A stretch of DNA of 64,000 bases from Oleispirillum sp965228165 (lineage in GTDB: Bacteria; Pseudomonadota; Alphaproteobacteria; Rhodospirillales; Rhodospirillaceae), in contig CBDDHB010000003.1 of assembly GCA_965228165.1 (NCBI GenBank), positions 1,426,001-1,490,000 of the forward strand, given 5' to 3'. Shown piece by piece: positions 55,859 through 64,000 of this stretch; position 1 is the first letter of the stretch, and the number at the start of each line of letters is the position of its first letter. Made by a program: the position numbers and the translations under genes. The notes under the pieces were generated by a model. The model worked only from the letters and a program-made list of their open reading frames with translations, did no database searches and was not told where the DNA came from.

Positions 55859-58285
55859 CTACAGGGTAACGGCGATTTCCTCGATCTCGTAGCACTCGAT
55901 GACGTCGCCGACCTGGATGTCGTTGTAGTTTTCGAACGACATGCCGCACTCGTAGCCTTCGCGGACTTCCTTGGCGTCGTCCTTGAAGCGCTTGAGCTGG
56001 CCGAGAGCACCTTCGTGGATCACCACGTTGTCGCGCAGCAGGCGCACCTTGGCGCCGCGGCGGACCACGCCTTCGGTGATCATGCAGCCGGCGACGCGGC
56101 CGACCTTGGTGATGTTGAACACCTGGCGGATTTCGGCGTAGCCGATGAAGTTTTCCTTCAACTCCGGCGCCAACATGCCCGAAAGGGCGCGCTTCATCTC
56201 TTCCGCCACGTCGTAGATGATCGAGTAGTAGCGGATGTCGATGCCGTCGCGGCGGGCGAGATCGCGGGCCTGGGCATTGGCGCGGACGTTGAAACCGACG
56301 ACCAGGGCGTGCGAGGCCTTGGCCAGGGTCACGTCGGATTCGTTGATCGCGCCGACCGCGGCGTGCAGGACGCGCACCCGCACGTCGTCGTTGCCGATCT
56401 TTTCCAGGGTGCCGATCAGGGCTTCCACCGAACCCTGCACGTCGGCCTTGACTACCACCGGGAATTCCTGCGCCTCGCCGGCTTGGATCTTGGCGAACAT
56501 TTCCTCCATCGAGGAACGGGCGCTCTTGACGTACATCGCCTCGCGTTCCTTGCGCTGGCGATAGTCGGAGACCTCGCGGGCGCGCTGTTCGTTGCCGACC
56601 ACCAGGAAGTCGTCGCCGGCGCCCGGGGTGCCCTGGAAGCCCACCACTTCGACCGGAACCCCCGGACCCGCCTGGTCCAGCTTCTGGCCGCGATGGTCGG
56701 TCATGGCGCGCACCCGGCCCCATTCCTTGCCGCCGATGAAGATGTCGCCGACCTTCAGGGTGCCGCGCTGCACCAGGACGGTGGCGACCGAACCGCGACC
56801 GGTTTCCATCCGCGCCTCGACCACCACGCCTTCCGCTTCGCGGTCGGGGTTGGCCTTGAGGTCGAGGATTTCCGCCTGCATCAGGATCGCTTCTTCCAGC
56901 AGGTCGAGGTTGGTGTGCTTCTTCGCCGAGACCTCGACCACCTGAACGTCGCCGCCCAGGCTTTCCACCACCACTTCGTGCAGCAAAAGCTCGGTGCGGA
57001 CGCGCTCGGGGTTGGCGCCCGGCTTGTCCATCTTGTTGATCGCGACGATCATCGGCACCTGCGCGGCGCGGGCGTGGCGAATCGCCTCCACCGTCTGCGG
57101 CATGATGCCATCGTCGGCGGCGACCACCAGGACGACGATGTCGGTGACCTGGGCGCCACGGGCGCGCATCGCGGTGAACGCCTCGTGACCGGGGGTGTCG
57201 ATGAAGGTGATGCGCTGGCCGGTGGTCATTTCCACCTGATAGGCGCCGATGTGCTGGGTGATGCCGCCGGCTTCGCCCGCCGCCACGTCGGTGGCGCGCA
57301 GAGCATCGAGAAGCGAGGTCTTGCCGTGATCGACGTGGCCCATCACGGTGACCACCGGCGGACGCGGCAGCAGCACGGAATCGTCGTCGACGGCACCCTT
57401 CAGCCCGTCCTCGACGTCGGAATCGGCGACGCGCTTCGCCGAGTGGCCGAATTCCTCGACCACCAGCTGCGCGGTGTCGGCGTCGATGATCTGGTTGATG
57501 TTGACCATCATCCCCAGCTTCATCAGGGTCTTGATCACGTTGGCGCCGCGTTCGGCCATGCGGTTGGCGAGATCCTGGACGCTGATCGTCTCGGGGATCA
57601 CCACCTCGCGCACCACCTTTTCCTGGCTTTTCGCCATGGCGAGCTGCTTCAGGCGCTCCTTTTCGCGGGCGCGGCGCACCGCCGAAAGGCTGCGGCCCCG
57701 CTCCTCGCGGTCCTCGTCGGACAAGGCGGCGGTGATCGTCAGCTTGCCGGTGCGGCGGCGCGGTTCGCCCTTCTTCGCGGCGGGCACCTTGGCCGGAGCG
57801 GGAACCCCCGGACGCGCCGCGGCCTTGCGGCGGGCGCGGTCTTCCTCGTCCTCGTCAACGGCGGGAGCGGCCTCGTCCTTCTTGACCGGCTTCCGGACCT
57901 CGGCGGGCTTGACCGAATCGATTTCCTTGGCCGGACGCGGCAGGTCGGCGACCGCCTGCGCGATATCCTCGACCCGCTTCGCCGCGTCTTCCTCGGCGGC
58001 GCGGCGATTTTCTTCCTCGACGCGGCGGGCCTCCTGCAAGACGCGCAGACGCTGCGCCTTTTCCGAGTTGGTCAGGACGCCGTTGTCGAAGCCATGCTCG
58101 GACGCGGGAGAACCGCCGGTGGAGATGGTGCGCTTGCGGCGCACCTCGACCTTCACCTCTTTCGAGCGGCCATGGGAAAAGCTCTGGCGAACACGGCCCT
58201 TTTCCACCGTCTTCTTCAACTCCAGAGTCCCCGTGCGCAGGGTCAAGGGAGCCTTTCGATCGTTATCCGTGGTATCGTCCGCCAT
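55859..58285 (-). CDS. infB: Translation initiation factor IF-2
   Basis: 808 residues. N-terminal IF2-associated region and charged Ala/Arg/Glu-rich linker (about 1-300), then the GTPase domain with G-H-V-D-H-G-K-T near 315, D-T-P-G-H-E near 361 and N-K-M-D near 415, followed by beta-barrel domains that recruit fMet-tRNA. ATG 58285 (M-A-D-D-T-T-D-N-D) matches relatives; an upstream ATG at 58309 is less likely. Confidence 0.96.
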   Translation of the reverse strand: MADDTTDNDRKAPLTLRTGTLELKKTVEKGRVRQSFSHGRSKEVKVEVRRKRTISTGGSPASEHGFDNGVLTNSEKAQRLRVLQEARRVEEENRRAAEEDAAKRVEDIAQAVADLPRPAKEIDSVKPAEVRKPVKKDEAAPAVDEDEEDRARRKAAARPGVPAPAKVPAAKKGEPRRRTGKLTITAALSDEDREERGRSLSAVRRAREKERLKQLAMAKSQEKVVREVVIPETISVQDLANRMAERGANVIKTLMKLGMMVNINQIIDADTAQLVVEEFGHSAKRVADSDVEDGLKGAVDDDSVLLPRPPVVTVMGHVDHGKTSLLDALRATDVAAGEAGGITQHIGAYQVEMTTGQRITFIDTPGHEAFTAMRARGAQVTDIVVLVVAADDGIMPQTVEAIRHARAAQVPMIVAINKMDKPGANPERVRTELLLHEVVVESLGGDVQVVEVSAKKHTNLDLLEEAILMQAEILDLKANPDREAEGVVVEARMETGRGSVATVLVQRGTLKVGDIFIGGKEWGRVRAMTDHRGQKLDQAGPGVPVEVVGFQGTPGAGDDFLVVGNEQRAREVSDYRQRKEREAMYVKSARSSMEEMFAKIQAGEAQEFPVVVKADVQGSVEALIGTLEKIGNDDVRVRVLHAAVGAINESDVTLAKASHALVVGFNVRANAQARDLARRDGIDIRYYSIIYDVAEEMKRALSGMLAPELKENFIGYAEIRQVFNITKVGRVAGCMITEGVVRRGAKVRLLRDNVVIHEGALGQLKRFKDDAKEVREGYECGMSFENYNDIQVGDVIECYEIEEIAVTL

Positions 58286-58316
58286 CACTATCCTGATTTT
58301 ACCAGTCACCGCGCCA

Positions 58317-58946
58317 TCAGGCGCCCCGATTCTCTGTCAACCCGCGATACGAAGCCAAACGCACCATGTCGCGGACGATCCGGTCCGCCAGGGGACCGGC
58401 CGTCACCCAGACATGCACCGCGCGTTCGCGGGCAAACGGGAAACCCAACTCTTCGGCGCTGAGCGCCGACGCCGCCCGGCGCGGCTCCGCGCCGCACCGT
58501 CTTGCCGCCTGGGCGATCTTGCGACCGCCGTCGGCGCTGCCGTCGCTGGCCTCGATCAGGCTGCCCGGCCCTTCGGAAAACGCCGCGGCCACCTTGTCGA
58601 AGCCGCACACCGCGCGCCCCGACCGCCGCGCCAACCCCAGGGACTCCTGGCACCTTCTCAGCAGCAGACGCTCGACCAGATCGGCCAGATCGCCCGGCAC
58701 CGCCGCCTCGCGGCGCGCCGCGCGGTGGAACGCCTTGCGCTTGACCGCCGTTTCTACCACATCCCGGCGCGCACTCAACCAAAAACCCCGCCCCGGCAGC
58801 CGCTCGTCGATATCCGGCAACACCGCGTCCCCGGGACCGAGGACGAATCGCACCAGCAGTTCGGTCGGCTGCGATCCGCCGGAGATCAGACAGCGACGGC
58901 AGCGGCCGTCGCCGTCTTCGTCATCGGCATCAGGGGTTTGCGTCAT
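58317..58946 (-). CDS. ylxR: YlxR-family RNA-binding protein (DUF448, with L7Ae-like C-terminal part)
   Basis: A 209-residue protein: the N-terminal DUF448/YlxR domain (C-R-R-C-L-I-S near 16, E-L-L-V-R-F-V near 29, G-R-G-F-W-L near 52) and a C-terminal region resembling L7Ae-type RNA binders, a fusion common in alphaproteobacteria. It lies between nusA, whose 3' end it overlaps by 17 bp, and infB. Its role in translation or RNase P function is not firmly established. Confidence 0.88.
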   Translation of the reverse strand: MTQTPDADDEDGDGRCRRCLISGGSQPTELLVRFVLGPGDAVLPDIDERLPGRGFWLSARRDVVETAVKRKAFHRAARREAAVPGDLADLVERLLLRRCQESLGLARRSGRAVCGFDKVAAAFSEGPGSLIEASDGSADGGRKIAQAARRCGAEPRRAASALSAEELGFPFARERAVHVWVTAGPLADRIVRDMVRLASYRGLTENRGA

Positions 58947-60468
58947 CCGTTTCCGCCGCGTCCTCGTCGCTGAACCAGTGGGCGCGGGCCGCCATGATCA
59001 CGGCGTTGGCCTCGTCCTCGGACATTTCCCCGGCGCCGACGATGTCGATGAGTTCGTCGCTCGCCAGATCGGCCAGGTCGTCCAGGGTCTTCACCCCCTT
59101 CTCGCCCAGCTTCACCAGCATCACCGGGGACAGGCCCTCGAGCGCGGCCAGGTCGTCGCCGACTCCCAGTTCCACCCGCCGTTCCGAAGCGGCGCGGTCG
59201 TGGTCGTCGAGAAACGCCTGGGCGCGGCTTTGCAGTTCCACCGCGATCTCGTCGTCGAAGCCTTCGATGTCGCCCAGATCCTGCGCCGGAACGTAGGCGA
59301 CTTCCTCGACCGAGGTGAAGCCTTCGTTGACCAGAAGGTGGGCGATCACGTCATCGACGTCGAGCGCCTCGATGAACATCTTGGACCGCGACTTGACCTC
59401 TTCCTGACGGCGTTCGGATTCCTCCTGCTCGGTCAGGATATCGATATCCCAGCCGGTCAGCTGCGAGGCCAGACGCACGTTCTGGCCGCGACGGCCGATC
59501 GCCAGCGACAGTTGATCGTCGGGCACCACCACCTCGATGCGGTTGGTTTCCTCGTCGAGGACCACCTTGGTGACTTCCGCCGGGGCGAGCGCGTTGACGA
59601 TGAAGGTCGCCGGATCCTGGGACCACTGGATGATGTCGATCTTCTCGCCCTGAAGCTCGCCCACCACCGCCTGCACGCGGGACCCCCGCATGCCGACGCA
59701 GGCGCCCACCGGGTCGATCGAGCCGTCGTTGGAGATCACCGCGATCTTCGCACGGCTGCCCGGGTCGCGCGCCACCGACTTGATTTCGATGATGCCGTCG
59801 TAGATTTCCGGCACTTCCTGGGCGAACAGCTTGGCCATGAACTGCGGATGGGTGCGGGAGAGGAAAATCTGCGGACCGCGCGGTTCCTGGCGCACCGACA
59901 TGATATAGGCGCGCACCCGGTCGCCGACGCGGAAGGTCTCGCGCTGGATCAGCTCGTCGCGGCGCAGCAGCGCCTCGGCGCGCCCCAGATCGACATAGAC
60001 GTTGCCGAACTCGACTCGCTTGACCAGGCCGTTGACGATCTCGCCGGTGCGGTTTTCGAATTCCTGGAACTGGCGCAGGCGCTCGGCGTCGCGCACCCGC
60101 TGCACGATCACCTGCTTCGCCGTCTGCGCGGCGATGCGCCCGAAATCGATCGGAGGCAACGGATCGACCAGGAACTCGCCCACCTGCAACCCGGCGTCGC
60201 GGGCCTGCGCCTGCGCCAGGGTCATCTGGGTGTTCTCGTCCTCGACCTCTTCCACCACCTCGACGTAACGGGCGAGTTTGATCTCGCCGGTCTTGCGATC
60301 GATGGTGGCGCGAATGTCGTAGTCGTGCCCGTATTTCGAACGTCCGGCCTTCTGGATGGCCGATTCCATCGCCTGGATGACTTCGTCGCGATCGATCCCC
60401 TTGTCTCGGGCAACCGCTTCCGCAACCTGAAGCAACTCGGGCCGTGGCAATGCCGCTGTACGTTCCAT
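58930..60468 (-). CDS. nusA: Transcription termination/antitermination factor NusA
   Basis: 512 residues: N-terminal RNA polymerase-binding domain (1-125), S1 (about 135-200), KH1-KH2 (about 230-345; G-A-C-V-G-M-R-G near 255, I-G-R-R-G-Q-N-V-R-L near 322) and two C-terminal helix-hairpin-helix repeats (about 365-500). It modulates pausing, termination and antitermination. It follows rimP by 13 bp. Confidence 0.97.
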   Translation of the reverse strand: MERTAALPRPELLQVAEAVARDKGIDRDEVIQAMESAIQKAGRSKYGHDYDIRATIDRKTGEIKLARYVEVVEEVEDENTQMTLAQAQARDAGLQVGEFLVDPLPPIDFGRIAAQTAKQVIVQRVRDAERLRQFQEFENRTGEIVNGLVKRVEFGNVYVDLGRAEALLRRDELIQRETFRVGDRVRAYIMSVRQEPRGPQIFLSRTHPQFMAKLFAQEVPEIYDGIIEIKSVARDPGSRAKIAVISNDGSIDPVGACVGMRGSRVQAVVGELQGEKIDIIQWSQDPATFIVNALAPAEVTKVVLDEETNRIEVVVPDDQLSLAIGRRGQNVRLASQLTGWDIDILTEQEESERRQEEVKSRSKMFIEALDVDDVIAHLLVNEGFTSVEEVAYVPAQDLGDIEGFDDEIAVELQSRAQAFLDDHDRAASERRVELGVGDDLAALEGLSPVMLVKLGEKGVKTLDDLADLASDELIDIVGAGEMSEDEANAVIMAARAHWFSDEDAAETDDANP

Positions 60469-60481
60469 CGCGTCCTTCCGA

Positions 60482-60976
60482 TTAACCTTGTTCCGCTTCC
60501 GCCGCCTTGATCAACTCGTCGGTCAGCACCAGTTTCGCGCGGGCGAAATTCGAGAACGGCACCGCGATCTCGCCGCCCTCGTCAACGGCGAAAACGATCG
60601 CCCCGTCCTCGGACAGGCCGACCACCCGCCCGGTGAACCGCTTGCGCCCGTCCACCGGCATCACCGTTTCCAGCTTCGCCGCATAGCCCGCGTAGCGGAC
60701 GAAATCCTTGGCCCGGGTCAACGGACGGTCCAGCCCGGGAGAGCTGACCTCCAACAGGTATTGCCCGGGAATCGGGTCGTCCACGTCGAGCAGCGCCGAC
60801 ACCGCGCGGCTGATCTCGGCGCAATCGTCCACGCCGATCGCCGCGCCGTCGGCGCGATCCGCCATGATCTGCAAGGTGCGCCGGACGGTTCCGGTGAACT
60901 GCACCCGCACCAACTCGAAGCCCATGTCGCCAAGGGCCGGTTCGATCAGTTGCGCAACCCGTCGTGCAATGTCCAT
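60482..60976 (-). CDS. rimP: Ribosome maturation factor RimP
   Basis: A 164-residue 30S maturation protein: L-I-E-P-A-L-G-D-M-G-F-E-L-V-R-V near the start, then D-D-C-A-E-I-S-R-A-V-S, and Y-L-L-E-V-S-S-P-G-L-D-R-P-L near 83. ATG 60976 is the natural start. It heads the rimP-nusA-ylxR-infB-rbfA-truB-rpsO-pnp operon. A terminator-like hairpin lies 34 bp upstream. Confidence 0.95.
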   Translation of the reverse strand: MDIARRVAQLIEPALGDMGFELVRVQFTGTVRRTLQIMADRADGAAIGVDDCAEISRAVSALLDVDDPIPGQYLLEVSSPGLDRPLTRAKDFVRYAGYAAKLETVMPVDGRKRFTGRVVGLSEDGAIVFAVDEGGEIAVPFSNFARAKLVLTDELIKAAEAEQG

Positions 60977-61009
60977 CGCGTTCCGTTTCCGCCAGCGGTT
61001 CGCACAAAC

Positions 61010-61033
61010 AAAAAAAGTGGGCCACCGGCCCAC
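61010..61033 (-). terminator. Terminator/attenuator hairpin in front of rimP
   Basis: GTGGGCC (61017-61023) and GGCCCAC (61027-61033) form a 7-bp stem with a 3-nt loop, followed on the minus strand by seven T (61016-61010). It may end transcripts from the upstream SDR gene or act as an attenuator in the rimP-nusA leader. An outer 8-bp pairing (60991-60998 with 61046-61053) encloses it. Confidence 0.68.
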
Positions 61034-61078
61034 CCTCATCGGCGTCCGCTGGCCGCTCCAACAAGAATGTCGGGCACA

Positions 61079-61106
61079 ATCTAGACGATCGGGCGAGGGA
61101 GTAAAG
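61079..61106 (-). promoter_or_regulatory. Candidate sigma70 promoter of the rimP-nusA operon
   Basis: On the minus strand TTTACT (near 61104-61099) and TAGATT (near 61082-61077) are about 16 bp apart, each matching 4 of 6 consensus bases. It is the best pair I see between repeat D and the leader terminator. Weak evidence. Confidence 0.3.
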
Positions 61107-61114
61107 AAGAATCT

Positions 61115-61311
61115 AAAAACCAGGCCGGGGCCAGCCCCGGACCCCGCCGGGGCCTTGGGCCCCAGACCCGATTCCTTTTGGCTTTTTTGCGCGTAGCGCT
61201 ATAGAGCCATCACGCGGCGTAACGGTCGATTGCCGCTGACGCGGCGAAAAAAGGAATGGGGTTCTAGTGGCCCAAGGCCCCTAGCGGGTCCGGGCAGAGC
61301 CCGGCCTGGTT
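61115..61311. repeat. Intergenic palindromic repeat, copy D
   Basis: The 42-bp core at 61209-61250 (plus orientation; TCACGCGGCGTAA, GCCGCTGACGCGGC, A-run) is flanked by arms with CCGGGGCCAGCCCCGG, TTGGGCCC and CCGGGCAGAGCCCGG. It fills the gap between the SDR gene and the rimP leader. Confidence 0.72.
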
Positions 61312-62178
61312 TTACTCCCCCGCCAGCGCCGCCATCAGGCCCTCGCGGTAGGTGGAATAGCGCAAGGCCCAGCCGAGTTCGGTCTTGGCGCGGACGTTGG
61401 CGACGAGGCGACTTTCCTTCAGGAAGCGCAGGCGCGGATCGGTGGGGGCCAAATCCTCGTAGCGTTCCAGGGGCGGCGGCGCGACGCCGAGAAGCGCGCA
61501 GGCGAAGTCCACCACCTCGGCATTGGGGGCGGGCTCGTCGTCGGCAAGGTTGTAGACCCGTCCCGCGCGGGGGGCGGCCATGGACAGGCGAAGCGCCGCG
61601 TTGACATCATCGACGTGGACGCGGCTGGTACGGTGGCCTTCGCGGTGGATGCGCCGCGCCGTGCCGTCGCGTACCGCGTCGAGGGCGGAGCGCCCCGGCC
61701 CATAAAGGCCGGGCAGGCGGAAGACGTGGACGGCGACGCCGGTCTCCGCGCCCCAGGCGAGCCAACGGGTTTCCGATATCAAGCGGGCGCGCCCCTGCGC
61801 CGAGCCAGGGTTGGGCGCGGCGGTTTCATCCACCCATCGGCCCTCGCAATCGCCATACACGGCGGTGGTGGAGAGCATCCCCGCCCAAAGCGGACGCACC
61901 CCGGCGACGAACAGGCGGCGAACCTCGGGCAGAGCGGCGGAGCCATCGGCATCCGGAACCGTGGTGTCGAGAACGTGGGTGACGGAGGCCAAATCCGCCT
62001 CGGGCAACGATTCGCCCCCGGCGAATTCGTGGGCGTCGATCCCCCGCTCGCGCAGGGCCAGGGCCTTGTCGGCGGACCGCACCGTGCCGGAAACCCGCCA
62101 ACCGTCGGCAAGGCATTCCCGCGCCAGCCGCAAACCGCTATAACCGAGGCCGAAGATCAACAGATGGGGCGTCGTCAC
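61312..62178 (-). CDS. NAD-dependent epimerase/dehydratase-like SDR protein (YeeZ type)
   Basis: 288 residues of the extended/atypical SDR family. G-L-G-Y-S-G-L-R-L-A near residue 11 binds the nucleotide, S-T-T-A-V-Y-G-D near 101 and P-G-L-Y-G-P-G-R near 155 resemble YeeZ-like proteins, and V-H-V-D-D-V-N-A-A near 180 is typical of epimerases. The substrate is unknown. It starts at GTG 62178, one base away from the divergent TPR gene start, with no room for a separate leader. Confidence 0.87.
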   Translation of the reverse strand: MTTPHLLIFGLGYSGLRLARECLADGWRVSGTVRSADKALALRERGIDAHEFAGGESLPEADLASVTHVLDTTVPDADGSAALPEVRRLFVAGVRPLWAGMLSTTAVYGDCEGRWVDETAAPNPGSAQGRARLISETRWLAWGAETGVAVHVFRLPGLYGPGRSALDAVRDGTARRIHREGHRTSRVHVDDVNAALRLSMAAPRAGRVYNLADDEPAPNAEVVDFACALLGVAPPPLERYEDLAPTDPRLRFLKESRLVANVRAKTELGWALRYSTYREGLMAALAGE

Positions 62179-62179
62179 G

Positions 62180-63022
62180 ATGTCGCTTTCCTTGTTTCCG
62201 CGTCGCGCGGCCAGACTAGCACTGCTTTTCGCCGCGCTTCAATGCGCCGCCGTTTCCGTCCTGGCCGCCGACGCGGCGAAGCCGCAAGGCAAGCCGCCGA
62301 CGCCCGGGGCGATCGCGGCGCGGAAGGCCGACGCGGCGCGCTACGCCGCCTGCATGGCGAAGATCGACGTCAGCGCCAAGGACGCCTTCGACGACGCCGA
62401 CTCCTGGGCCGCCCTGGGCGGCGGCGAACCCGCCAAGCATTGCGCCGCCGCCGCGCTGTTGAAAATGGGCTTCGCGACGGAAGCGGCGGAGCGCCTGCAA
62501 GAGATGGCGCGGCAAAGCCGCCAGGACGACGACACCCGCGCCGGAATTCTGGAGCAGGCGGCGCGCGCCTGGATCGAGGCGAAGAACTGGGATGCGGCCA
62601 ACGCCGCGCAGTCCGCCGCGATTCGCCTGTCGCCGAAGTCCGCCGATCTGTGGCTGGGGCGCGCCCGCATCCGCGCCCGGGCGCAGAACTATGGGCTGAC
62701 CGTGGACGACGCCACCGAGGCCCTGAAGCTGGCGCCGAGGAACGTCGAGGCGCTGGTGACCCGCGGCTCCGCCTATCGCTTCCTCGACGCCCTGGATCTG
62801 GCGTTGCAGGATCTGGACGCGGCGGTGAAGATCGCCCCCGCCGATCCGGCGGCGCGGCTGGAGCGCGGCATCGTCCACCGCCTGATGAAGCAGCCCGCGA
62901 AGGCGCGCGCCGACTGGGCGGCGGCGCTGGCCGAACTGCCCGAGGACGCGCCGCTTCTGGACGACGTGCGCCGCAACATCGAGTTGCTGGAATTCCCCGA
63001 GCCGGAGGCGGCCAAGCCTTAA
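62180..63022 (+). CDS. Secreted/periplasmic tetratricopeptide-repeat protein
   Basis: A 280-residue protein with a signal peptide (about 1-30, ending V-L-A-A/D) and TPR-like helical repeats from about residue 75 to 260 (A-L-K-L-A-P-R-N-V-E-A-L-V-T-R-G-S-A-Y and similar). Alanine-rich. TPR proteins mediate protein contacts; no specific partner is evident. The start is divergent from, and directly abuts, the SDR gene. Confidence 0.85.
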   Translation: MSLSLFPRRAARLALLFAALQCAAVSVLAADAAKPQGKPPTPGAIAARKADAARYAACMAKIDVSAKDAFDDADSWAALGGGEPAKHCAAAALLKMGFATEAAERLQEMARQSRQDDDTRAGILEQAARAWIEAKNWDAANAAQSAAIRLSPKSADLWLGRARIRARAQNYGLTVDDATEALKLAPRNVEALVTRGSAYRFLDALDLALQDLDAAVKIAPADPAARLERGIVHRLMKQPAKARADWAAALAELPEDAPLLDDVRRNIELLEFPEPEAAKP

Positions 63023-63032
63023 GGACAAATCG

Positions 63033-63431
63033 CTATTCGCCGTCCGCGTCGCGGGCGGCGAAGACCTCCTTCGCCGCGAACAGGCCGTTCAGCGCCGCCG
63101 GGAAACCGGCATAGACGGCGATCTGCATCAGAAGCTCGACGATTTCCTCGCGCGTCACCCCGACGTTGAGCGCCGCGCCGATGTGGATTTTCAACTGCGG
63201 CAAGGCGTTGCCCATCGCCGCCAGGGCGGCCACGGTGACGATTTCCCGGCTGCGCAAATCCAGGCCGGGGCGGGAATAGATGTCGCCGAAGGGAAACTCG
63301 ATCAGGAACTTCGCGAAGTCGGGCGCGATGTCGGAGAGGCTTTGCACCACCGCCTTCCCCGCCTTGCCGTCGATCCTGGCAAGCGTTTTCAACCCCGTCT
63401 CGTGGCGCGACGGCGTGCGGTCATCGGTCAT
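63033..63431 (-). CDS. Carboxymuconolactone decarboxylase/AhpD-family protein
   Basis: 132 residues of the CMD fold: L-R-S-R-E-I-V-T-V-A-A-L-A near 60, K-I-H-I-G-A-A-L-N-V-G-V-T-R-E-E-I-V-E near 80 and Y-A-G-F-P-A-A-L-N near 107. The C-x-x-C thiol pair of AhpD is absent, so it is closer to the gamma-carboxymuconolactone decarboxylase branch. It lies 21 bp after the GST gene on the same strand. Confidence 0.9.
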   Translation of the reverse strand: MTDDRTPSRHETGLKTLARIDGKAGKAVVQSLSDIAPDFAKFLIEFPFGDIYSRPGLDLRSREIVTVAALAAMGNALPQLKIHIGAALNVGVTREEIVELLMQIAVYAGFPAALNGLFAAKEVFAARDADGE

Positions 63432-63452
63432 GGCGTGTCCTTTCGAGGAAGG

Positions 63453-64000
63453 TCAGAAATCCAGGTCGGCGTAGTGCTTGGGCGGCACGATGCCGGGCAG
63501 CTTGTCGGCCAGGAGCGGGCGGAAGGTCGGGCGCGACTTGATGCGGGCGTACCAGTCCTTGGCCTCGGGGTGGCGGGTCCAGGGCACCTCGCCCGCGAAG
63601 TCCACCACCGAGAACTGCGCCGCCGCCGCGATGTCGGCCAGGGTCATCGTCTCTCCGGCGAGCCAGCGGCGGCGTTCCATCAGCCAGGCGATGTAATCCA
63701 TGTGGACGTGGATGTTCAACCGCCCGGCGAAGATCGCGCGGGAATTCGGCGCCCCCCCGGCGGAGAGACGCTTGATCAGCTTTTCGCCGACGATCGGCTG
63801 CGTCACCTCGCGCTCGAACTTCGCCAGGAACCAATGGAGCAGGCGCCGCACCTCGGCCCGCTGCTCGGGGTCGCGCCCGAGAAGCGGCGGCTCGGGGTGG
63901 GTTTCCTCGACGTATTCGAGGGCGGGGAAGATTCCGGCGATGGTTCGCGTCTCGTCCAGCAGGACCGGAGGCTCCCCCGCCGGGTTGAGGCGAAGGAATT
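63453..64000 (-). CDS. Glutathione S-transferase family protein (N-terminus outside window)
   Basis: About 182 C-terminal residues are present. The thioredoxin-like domain end (N-P-A-G-E-P-P-V-L, then D-E-T-R-T-I as the glutathione-binding E-S/T motif) is followed by the all-helical C-terminal domain with E-T-M-T-L-A-D-I-A-A-A-A near the end, the conserved GST N-capping box. The 5' part lies beyond position 64000. Confidence 0.9.
   Translation of the reverse strand, partial: FLRLNPAGEPPVLLDETRTIAGIFPALEYVEETHPEPPLLGRDPEQRAEVRRLLHWFLAKFEREVTQPIVGEKLIKRLSAGGAPNSRAIFAGRLNIHVHMDYIAWLMERRRWLAGETMTLADIAAAAQFSVVDFAGEVPWTRHPEAKDWYARIKSRPTFRPLLADKLPGIVPPKHYADLDF

Overview
The window is a GC-rich stretch (roughly two thirds G+C by eye) of an alphaproteobacterial chromosome, most likely a nitrogen-fixing member of the Rhodospirillales. 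This rests on the Irr-type Fur regulator, the rimP-nusA-ylxR-infB-rbfA-truB-rpsO-pnp order, the mre-mrdA-rodA cluster, DraG, NifB/NifQ and an rnfABCDGEH operon. No species can be named from the sequence alone.

Layout. 1-4.3 kb: the end of ilvC, a LysR regulator, then leuA behind a leucine-rich leader ORF (branched-chain amino acids). 4.4-10.2 kb: mreB-mreC-mreD-mrdA-rodA (cell elongation) and a tRNA-Lys(CTT). 10.2-28.4 kb: the nitrogen-fixation accessory region. It holds a membrane diguanylate cyclase, then (minus strand) nifB-[2Fe-2S] ferredoxin-nifQ-draG behind a sigma54 promoter and a NifA site. Next come an NADP-type secondary alcohol dehydrogenase, a periplasmic binding protein/GGDEF-EAL pair, nifL-nifA, and the divergent rnfABCDGEH operon. 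28.5-35.3 kb: a BMP-type nucleoside ABC importer with two tandem binding proteins, and a glutamine amidotransferase. 35.3-35.8 kb: a cobalamin riboswitch with no recognisable gene downstream. 36-45.5 kb: a small coiled-coil gene and chemoreceptor, a GIY-YIG gene between two copies of an intergenic repeat, a Crp-like regulator, ubiD-pmbA, a GAF/HD-GYP protein and an SDR with an in-frame stop. 45.7-51.5 kb: pabC, pabB, a 2-hydroxyacid dehydrogenase, an SH3 protein, irr and a nitronate-monooxygenase-like protein. 51.7-61 kb: the translation/RNA operon. 61.3-64 kb: an SDR epimerase, a TPR protein, an AhpD-like protein and a partial GST.

How it works together. NifB and NifQ feed FeMo-cofactor synthesis, Rnf should supply low-potential electrons to ferredoxin, and DraG re-activates ADP-ribosylated NifH. 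NifL-NifA is the control pair. I find candidate NifA sites (TGT-N10-ACA) and -24/-12 promoters (GG-N10-GC) in front of nifB and in the 276-bp gap between nifL and rnfA, where one central site could serve both divergent promoters. This resembles the gammaproteobacterial (Azotobacter/Pseudomonas stutzeri) arrangement and is unusual for an alphaproteobacterium.

Quality caveat. Seven genes (GGDEF at 10.2 kb, nifQ, nifL, rnfB, rnfC, rnfG, HD-GYP) carry single-base frameshifts, mostly in or beside G/C runs, and one SDR has an in-frame TAG. Five of the seven lie in nif/rnf genes. Draft-sequence error is the simplest explanation, but real decay is not excluded. Four intergenic regions share a 42-bp palindromic core and form a local repeat family.
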